Below are positions 56,471 to 64,000 of a stretch of 64,000 bases of DNA, one piece after another. How positions within the stretch are numbered: position 1 is the stretch's first letter; every line of letters starts with the position of its first letter. The DNA lies in contig NC_068939.1 in the NCBI RefSeq assembly GCF_016801865.2, forward strand, positions 61,758,269 to 61,822,268, read 5' to 3'. The notes below the pieces were generated by a model. That model searched no databases. It was not told the DNA's origin and saw only the letters and a list, made by a program, of their open reading frames with translations. The position numbers were made by a program, and so were the translations under genes. Origin of the DNA: Culex pipiens pallens (Eukaryota; Arthropoda; Insecta; Diptera; Culicidae).

Positions 56471-57125
56471 ACTTAATCCACCTTTAGCTGGTTGGTGCCT
56501 TCCTCAAATTCATAAAGTCAGTACATTTAGTAAAAATAGCAACATTCCCCCTTAACATGTTTAACAAATCATTTCTTTTACTCATTTCTTTTGATAGGTT
56601 TCGCAGACCTTAAATATGTCTGACTCATCAGCAAGGTCTGATAAAAAACCTATTCAACGATAGTCCGTATGGAAGATTCAGACCATATTTCTATCACAAT
56701 ATTTGAAATCCGGCCTCCAAGAAGTGTATAAATAACACTTAAGTGTTATTAACTTTTGACAGGGTTGTCAGATCTTCAATGTTTTGGGCTCGTCATCAAA
56801 CCACCCTTTTTACAATCTTTCGGACATACGCCAAAATCGTGTTTTAGCATAACTTTTGAAGTACTTAACTAAACTTGTTGATTTTAAATAGAGACCTATG
56901 GGACCCCAAGACGGATCGAATAAGACTAAACTGGTCAAAATCCGTTCATCCAGTCCGGAGATAATCGAATGACAATTTTTTTGTCCACCCACCTACACAC
57001 AGACATTTGCTCAGGACATGATTCTGAGTCGATATGTATACGTAGAGGTGGGTCTACGAGGTCAAATTAATAAGTTCATTTTTCGAGTGATTTTTTAGCC
57101 TTTCCTCAGTAAGGTGAGGAAGGCA
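56471..57125 (-). mobile_element. Unexpanded sister of the 19.6-21.1 kb element
   Basis: It reads, on the minus strand, from the inverse of GTGAGGAAGGC (57113-57123) to ACTTAATCCACC (56471-56482). It includes a single diverged 165-bp-type unit (inverse of AACATTGAAGATCTGACAAC at 56762-56781), the inverse of CGATTTTGACCAGTTTAGTC, and the ATATGTATACG/GATTCTGAGTC stretch. The microsatellite is reduced to CACCTACACACAGACA. Comparing the two copies shows that the tandem array at 20034-20950 arose inside the element. Confidence 0.75.
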
Positions 57126-57996
57126 AAAACATCCTAGAAATATTTATTAATTATAAAAAAGATGCAAATCAATGCAGAAAAAAATGCCGAATAAATTGGG
57201 AACTTTAATATTTATATAACAAAACAAATTCAAAATCTTAATACAACGTTGAAGAAGAAACATTTTAAAACACATTAAACTAAAATCTTGGTATTATTAA
57301 ATCGGAAAATGTTGATAGATTGTGTATCAAAAATTGTGTAATATTATATGAAATGTGAAAATATTTCCTTCCTTTTGTGTAATATCACATATTTTACACG
57401 AATTGGGAAAAAATGTTTCTAGTTGAATTTTGAATGGTTGAAAACTTTATGATTGTATGTTACCTCTTTTTAGGTAAATTTACCTGAATCAATGTGTAAA
57501 AAGTTGAAATTTGAAAAAAATGTATAGGTTTCACTGCCTTCCTGAAGTAAAAATACTTTTTTTGCATGAAAGGTTTTGTGATAGATATAATATAATCATC
57601 ATCATTAAACTGGTAAAATTTTCATCATTTCCATTGAATTTAACTTTTTTACACATAAGATTAGGTAAAATTACATAAAAAGAGGTAAAATTCATCCATC
57701 AATTACCACCTTTTTTATTTTTTTTGTCGTAATTTTAGTGCATAAGTGGCACTACAGTTTTATAGATGGTTCGGTCCCCAATTGATTGTTTTTTAATGTT
57801 AGAATAATACAGAAAATTACACCAATTATTACTCATGAGTAATCGATGAGACTCACTGTCAAGGTTTAACGTTTTAAGTTAAGTTTTTTCATGCTAATTG
57901 GATCAAAAATACGTTTTCTTTAGATTATTTGAATTAAAAATAAATTCAAAATAAACAGATTGTTTTGTAAACACAAGTTTCAGTATTTCAAATTTT
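57126..57996. other. AT-rich DNA, nothing recognised
   Basis: AT-rich sequence with recurring TTTACC and GTAAAATT words around 57360-57710, but no bounded element or frame. Confidence 0.35.
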
Positions 57997-59355
57997 CTTT
58001 GGGTAATTCTCCGCCAACTCACACAGCAGTTGCCCCGACCCCTCTTAGATTTGCGTGAAACTTTGTCCTAAGGGGTAACTTTTGTCCCTGATCACGAATC
58101 CGAGGTCCGTTTTTTGATATCTCGTGACGGAGGGGCGGTACGACCCCTTCCATTTTTGAACATGCGAAAAAAGAGGTGTTTTTCAATAATTTGCAGCCTG
58201 AAACGGTGATGAGATAGAAATTTGGTGTCAAAGGGACTTTTATGTAAAATTAGACGCCCGATTTGATGGCGTACTCAGAATTCCGAAAAAACGTATTTTT
58301 CATCGAAAAAAACACTAAAAAAGTTCTAAAAATTCTCCCATTTTCCGTTACTCGACTGTAAAAAATTTTGAAACATGTCATTTAATGGGAAATTTAATGT
58401 ACTTTTCGAATCTACATTGTCCCAGAAGGGTCATTTTTTCATTTAGAACAAAATTTTTCATTTTAAAATTTCGTGTTTTTTCTAACTTTGCAGGGTTATT
58501 TTTTAGAGTGTAACAATGTTCTACAAAGTTGTAGAGCAGACAATTACAAAAATTTTGATATATAGACATAAGGGGTTTGCTTATAAACATCACGAGTTAT
58601 CGCGATTTCACGAAAAAAAGTTTTGAAAAAGTTGGTCGTCATCGATCATGGCCGTTCATGGTCACCCGCGACAGACACGGACGACGAAACAAAGAGAAAC
58701 GCAAAAAGTAACTTTTTCAAAACTTTTTTTCGTAAAATCGCGATAACTTGTGATGTTTATAAGCAAACCCCTTATGTCTATATATCAAAATTTTTGTAAT
58801 TGTCTGCTCTACAACTTTGTAGAACATTGTTACACTCTAAAAAATAACCCTGCAAAGTTAGAAAAAACACGAAATTTTAAAATGAAAAATTTTGTTCTAA
58901 ATGAAAAAATGACCCTTCTGGGACAATGTAGATTCGAAAAGTACATTAAATTTCCCATAAAATGACATGTTCCAAAATTTTTTACAGTCGAGTAACGGAA
59001 AATGGGAGGATTTTTAAAACTTTTTTAGTGTTTTTTTCGATGAAAAATACGTTTTTTCGGAATTCTGAGTACGCCATCAAATCGTGCGTCTAATTTTACA
59101 TAAAAGTCCCTTTGACACCAAATTTCTATCTCATCACCGTTTCAGGCTGCAAATTATTGAAAAATACCTCTTTTTTCGCATGTTCAAAAATGGAAGGGGT
59201 CGTACCGCCCCTCCGTCACGAGATATCAAAAAACGGACCTCGGATTCGTGATCAGGGACAAAAGTTACCCCTTAGGACAAAGTTTCACGCAAATCGAAGA
59301 GGGGTCGGGGCAACTTTTCCCGATTTCGTGTGAGTTGGTAGAGAATTACCCCTTT
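57997..59355. mobile_element. 1.35-kb giant foldback element, copy 2
   Basis: The element 58001-59351 opens GGGTAATTCTCCGCCAACTC and closes GAGTTGGTAGAGAATTACCC. The long arms match each other and both arms of 26554-27873. CTTT at 57997-58000 and 59352-59355 is a likely 4-bp target duplication, though the flank is low-complexity. The asymmetric centre (ggtcgtcatcgatcatggcc...gacgacgaaacaaagagaaa, about 58632-58708) is inverted relative to copy 1. The mirrored 71-codon frames in the two arms are repeats of one another, not genes. Confidence 0.92.
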
Positions 59356-62330
59356 CTTTTTTTTATAATTTTTTATTCTTACACTTTTACGCCTCAAAAT
59401 TATTTTTTTTCCTCACCCTTTAAATTTTTATAATATATGATTTTAAAGTGATTTTCAAAAGAAATCTGATAACCCTATTTATACTAATGAGCTTGTAAGT
59501 ATTATTTATCAACTTTTTATGAGGCCGGATTACAGATATTTTGAAAATCTTCGCTTGCTTTGTTATTTATAATAATATTTAAAATGTATCTTCGTGTCCA
59601 ATGCAAGACTGTGCACAGCATTTCAAAATAAACCTACGTAAACGTTGCACGTAAAGAAGCCCAAAAGTGAGGAGTCATGTGTGTGCGTTTCAATTGTGAA
59701 GCTTATTTTGACTAGCAACAAGTGGATTATGCCACAGAGCAAACAGGAGTTCGGCGCGTAAATCTCTCATTTGTGAATTCAAAGAGGGATGAGATAATTC
59801 ACTTTCGGGTGAAACTGAAAACGCACCACTGAAAATTACTCGAGTTGCGGATACTTGCCACAATGCTTACCGTTATGCCTCAAACTATCTTTTTTTTTGC
59901 AAACGTTACACAACTTAACCGGTTCAGCAGCAAGTGACATTTCTCTGGGTGCGCACATGATCTTCACGATGTTACATCATATAATCGAAATAAAGTGCAA
60001 AAAATAACAACCAACCAACCGGTATTAAAACTACGGACCTGCTGCGGGGGGAAGTCCACTTTTTATCAATGCCATATTTTAGAGAACAGCAATATAAAAT
60101 CGGATCCTGCTCGTGAAATCGATCGAGCTCGAACCGGTTCGGAAGTAGCTTATGGCGATATTGCGTATAGACCAGTCGGTGGTCAGCCACACCAAGATTT
60201 GCGGATTTGTACCTTCCGCGCAGACATCCGTGGTCACAGCTCTTTGCAAAAAATAAAATAAAAACAACAACTGCTAATGAGTGGCTCGTAATGACGTCTT
60301 TTAACAAATTGACTTTTTTCCCGCCTCAAATCCATGAAATTGTGTGGACAGCGTCGTTTTATAGATCTCCGTTTGTATGCACAAAAATCATAAAACGGTG
60401 CAGTTCGCAAACCTTTAATCAGCAGCAAATTATAGCTATCATCATCAAGCCGGGCCAGCAATCCGATCCGGTGTGGTGTTGCTGGATATTGCTTCAGCTT
60501 TGCTGCGAGCTCGAAAAAAGAGAATGTTGGCGTACAACACACGTTACAGAGGTTATGAAATGTGCAGTGCCGGAGGTGCAATATATTCGCAGCTTAGGGG
60601 AGGACTGCTAAATGAGCGGAGTGGTCATTTCCGTCACCGCCAGCAGAATTAATCACCCCCTTCTGGGGTCAGTGGTGTAAATTTCTTCATCGGGTGACTG
60701 GTTGGTCTGCGGTGTTGTAATGGGGGGTAATTTCACTTGGTTTGTGAATTTGTGTGAAATTTTGATGTGGTTTTATTGTCATATAATGTAACTGTAACTA
60801 TTCTGAAATCCATGGCAATTTTCAACCAAAACTGGAATAGGCCCGTTTGTATTGAGCTGATATTTTAGTGTAACGTTCCCAAAAAGCCCTTTGGATCGAT
60901 TATTTGAACAAGCTTGTTTCTATCCAATTCTAATCTAATCTAATCTAACACAAACGCTGCCAGTCCGATGAAAGCATGCTGGAAAGTCTTGTGATTAGAT
61001 TACGCCCCAAGCACTTTTCTTGTCAATATTAATAATTGCAGTACATCCGAGAACGTTGTGTTTACCACAGAGAGGATTCTGAGAACGGATCACATTTCGC
61101 AGAATGTTGATGGGGAAAATGATGCGTGGACATACAATATCAAACGGTATCCAAATATATAGGTCATCGCTTAAATTTTATAGTAATTGCTGTTTTAGTT
61201 AAAAAGCTGATTTTTACTCGTTTTCGTCATTTTCGGGGTTTTTTTTTTTGCTCGACGCGTCGAAAAACTCAGTTTTTAAATTCAAAAAAAATATATATCT
61301 CCGAATTCTGTTGATAAAACTTTACTACTTTGAGACATATGATGTATTATGAGTAGATTTTTGGAATTCCGAACTATTTTTCTCTCAAAGCCCAATCAAT
61401 TACCTTTCATTTGCATCCAAGAGAGCTCGGATCGGTTGAAATGGCGCGGAGTTATGAAAATCGAAGAAAATTGTCATTTTTCAGACCACCCTAACACGGT
61501 GTAGGTCACCCTAATGGCTGAACTAAAAATATCCACTTACAGCACTTTACAGCACTTTTCGATTAAAAATTTGATTTTTCATCTAGAAATTTATTATTTT
61601 AGCATTCAATGCTTTCATTTTTTATATTTTGTTTAAAATTGGAATTCCACCTACATGCAAATCTAAGGTAATCTAATCTCTCTTGATGCGAAAAAGTAAA
61701 ACAGACCGGTTTGTTTCACTTTCATTTCAACAATTCAACTTATTCAATGTTTCAATTTTGTCGAAGGTTAGGCATATGAACCAGTATTTTAATTAGGCCC
61801 ATGCTTATTCTATCTGTTGTTCATTTTTGGCTAATTCGCCCTTATTTTTCCACAAAACATTTTGGCAAAAAATGCGTTTCAAAAAAAAAATCAAAAAGAA
61901 AAATTGTACAGTCAATTGTTGACATTAAAGAATACATTTTTTCTGGATTTATGATCCAATGGAAAAAAATTAAACATTCTGGAAAGATTTTCGTGACCAC
62001 GAATTGTAAAAAAGTTAAAAAAGCAAGTTTCGAAAGTTTTGCAATTTTTTCACAAATTTTTGTTTTAACATCCTGGAAATTTTCTTCCTCGACCACGACC
62101 AGGGCTGACGGGCAACATTTCAAATCCAATTTGTACTGGCATTACTGTTTTGTATATAAACAGTAATTTGCAGAAGTGATAAGGGAAATTTCTAGTGATA
62201 AAAATTCATTATAGTTGTTCTACTAAACTCCAAGCCAAGAAAAATGATTTTTTTTTCAAATATGTTGTGTCCAAAATAATCTGTTATCATTGTTCAAAAT
62301 CTTGAAGTACTTTACATAAAAGTGCTGAAA
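59356..62330. other. Unique DNA, GC-richer at 59.6-60.8 kb, then AT-rich
   Basis: Positions 59690-60780 are unique and moderately GC-rich. Overlapping frames of up to 134 codons on both strands compete without domains or fitting splice phases. ATTCTAATCTAATCTAATCTAA at about 60928-60949 is a short pentamer repeat. Positions 61110-62330 are AT-rich. I can support no gene, though a missed exon or regulatory block is possible. Confidence 0.35.
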
Positions 62331-63345
62331 TTGTAGTTTATGCAACAAGTTGCAAAAAGAGGATTTTTTCAGCACGAGTCGTACATTTACCCAACAAGGT
62401 TCACAGAGTGGGATAAATACGAAGAGTGCTGAAAAATCAAGTTTTGCAACGAGTTCCATACTAGTAGTTTTTGCAATTCCGTCGTGAAACTACTTACTTT
62501 TCCTGTCATTCTTGAACGACGAAATAGCCTACTTTTCTGTACCAAAAATAACAGAATCGAATAGCAACACTTTTCAAAATAAATGCTGAAAAGTAACACT
62601 TTTCAACATTTTTACGATTTAAACGATTTATTGACAAAATACATGAAAATTTGACTTAAAATTTCATTCAGTGTGTGTTTTTTGGAATGGCAAAAAATGT
62701 TGTATGAAACTCGTTGCAAAACTTGATTTTTTCAGCACTCTTCGTATTTATCCAACTCGGTGAACCTCGTTGGATAAATGTACGACTCGTGCTCTTTTTG
62801 CAACTTGTTGCATAAACTACTATTATGCAACAAGTTGCAAAAAGAGATTTTTTTCAGCACGAGTCGTACATTTATCCAACGAGGTTCATCGAGTTGGATA
62901 AATACGAAGAGTGCTGAAAAAATCAAGTTTTGCAACGAGTTCCATACAACATTTTTTGCAATTCCAAAAAACACACACTGAGTGAAATTTTAAGTAAAAT
63001 TTTCATGTATTTTGTCAATAAATCGTTTAAATCAAAAAATGTTGAAAAGTGTTATTTTTCGAAACTCGTTGCAAAACTTGATTTTTTCAGCACTCTTCGT
63101 ATTTATCCAACTCGGTGAACCTCTTTGGATAAATGTACGACTCGTGCTGAAAAAATCCTCTTTTTGCAACTTGTTGCATAAACTACTATTTTGCAATTCC
63201 GTCGTGAAACTACTAACTTCTCCTGTCATTCTTGAACGACGAAATATCCTACTTTTCTGTACCAAAAATAACAGAATCGAATAGAAACACTTTTCAAAAT
63301 AAATGCTGAAAAGTACTATTCAGCACTGAAATTGGTGCTGAAATT
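62331..63345. mobile_element. Scrambled cluster of MITE family A modules
   Basis: Left modules (TTTATGCAACAAGTTGCAAA ... CGAGTTCCATAC) occur at about 62335-62461 in +, 62703-62824 in -, 62823-62950 in + and 63063-63187 in -. Right modules (TTTTGCAATTCCGTCGTGAA ... TTTCAAAATAAATGCTGAAA) occur at about 62465-62595 and 63189-63318. The joins at 62823 and 63060 are head-to-head, producing perfect-looking palindromes over 120 bp long. No frame is coding; all short frames recur in each module. Confidence 0.85.
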
Positions 63346-64000
63346 TTTCTATTTTTTCTTAACAGCATTTTTTTCGAATAACTATTCCTTTAGGTCATAG
63401 AGATATAAAGTGGTACAAATTTTAGGGAGATGATTTTTTCGGAAAATTCGAAATATTTTGATTGTTTTGAAAATTGTGGCTTACCCCACAATGTTAGTTT
63501 GTTTTGAAAAATTAATCTTGATTTGTAGGGTTAGTGATTTTTCACGGCAAACAAGTTGAAATTACGCGGCATGCCCATTTCAAAACTTTGAAATTTCACG
63601 GCAATTTCACGGTACACTAAAATCTGCTTAAAATTTATACAAAACTGTGTTATTTGAGAATATCTTTGTACAGAAAACTTACTGGAAAAATGAGCAATTG
63701 TTTGATATTCAAAATATAACCCCTGACACAAAATATTCATTATAAAAAATATGATCTCAATTTTGTGAAATTTTGCACAATTTTCACCAGCTGAAATTAC
63801 GATTCGACTATCCTAGTTTTACTGAAAAATTAGCGAAAAAAAACTTTAAAATGCAGCACATGCTGAATCAAAGAGAAATAAAACTTAGTTTGTTATCTTG
63901 ATTGTTGTTTTTGAAACATTTGTTATTAATAGTTTAAAAAAATAAAACATTTCAATTACCTTAGAACATGTAAGGTATAAAAAAACAATTCTAAAATTTT
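63346..64000. other. AT-rich DNA to window end, nothing recognised
   Basis: There is no exon, repeat boundary or other signal in the last 650 bases. The words TTTCACGGCAA and ACGGCAAACAAG near 63540-63610 recur weakly. Confidence 0.35.

Larger units (their letters stand above)
49823..64000 (+). other. Intron 2, beginning at GTATAT, apparently continuing past the window end
   Basis: Because the phase-0 donor at 49823 opens an intron and no credible downstream coding exon is seen before 64000, the rest of the window is provisionally intron 2 (at least 14 kb), filled with repeats listed separately. A short or divergent exon could have been missed, especially in the GC-richer blocks at 53640-54020 and 59560-60780. 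Confidence 0.45.

Noticed and set aside
60207..60611. 134-codon + frame with competing minus frames
   Set aside because: It has no recognisable motif, overlapping frames on the other strand, and no acceptor in the phase needed to follow the donor at 49823.

Overview
The window is AT-rich eukaryotic nuclear DNA with very few coding exons and many short non-autonomous transposons. A culicine mosquito (Culex or Aedes type) fits best: long introns, dense MITEs with TA, TTAA, 8-bp and 9-bp target duplications, tRNA-derived SINEs, and the recurring 'GGGGTGACTTTGATAG' and 'CCCAAGTAACATT' repeat types that I associate with mosquito genomes. The species assignment is an inference. I see no bacterial-type genes, rRNA genes or CRISPR array, and no transposase or reverse-transcriptase reading frame, so every mobile element here looks non-autonomous.

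Gene content: one protein-coding gene is well supported, on the + strand. Its exon at 43846-44339 ends in a phase-2 donor and joins in frame to the exon at 49273-49822, which ends in a phase-0 donor. Together they give 348 codons of a low-complexity (Gly/Ser/Asn/His-rich) N-terminal region whose family I do not recognise. The rest of the gene should lie beyond the window. GC-richer unique islands upstream (about 33.2-34.3 kb and 39.4-40.15 kb, perhaps also 1-425, 12.7-13.4 kb and 22.1-23.5 kb) are candidates for untranslated first exons, promoters or enhancers, but none is proven.

Layout: 0-7 kb, AT-rich DNA with a diverged MITE, a 69-nt perfect-looking hairpin and a 183-bp palindromic MITE. 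7.05-7.6 kb, left end of a Mutator-like element. 7.76-11.4 kb, an extraordinary G-depleted tract, including 487 consecutive bases without a G. 11.8-12.65 kb, a 10-bp-period tandem array. 13.6-14.7 kb, a TA-type MITE. 19.6-21.1 kb, an element containing a 165-bp tandem array. 24-28 kb, a tiny hAT MITE and a 1.3-kb foldback palindrome. 30-33 kb, a TTAA MITE, a 680-bp foldback and a SINE. 35.3-38.8 kb, an inverted pair of MITEs around a nested three-layer insertion with a SINE at its core. 42-43.2 kb, a MITE cluster. 43.8-49.8 kb, the two coding exons, with an hAT-type and a Mutator-type element in the intron between them. 50-57 kb, further MITEs and a double-headed tRNA SINE. 58.0-59.35 kb, a second copy of the giant foldback. 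62.3-63.3 kb, a scrambled cluster of one MITE family.

No operon-like or pathway relation between genes can be read here. The organising principle is transposon nesting around one long-intron gene. The strongest unexplained signal is the G-depleted tract, which may be real strand-asymmetric biology or a consensus artefact.
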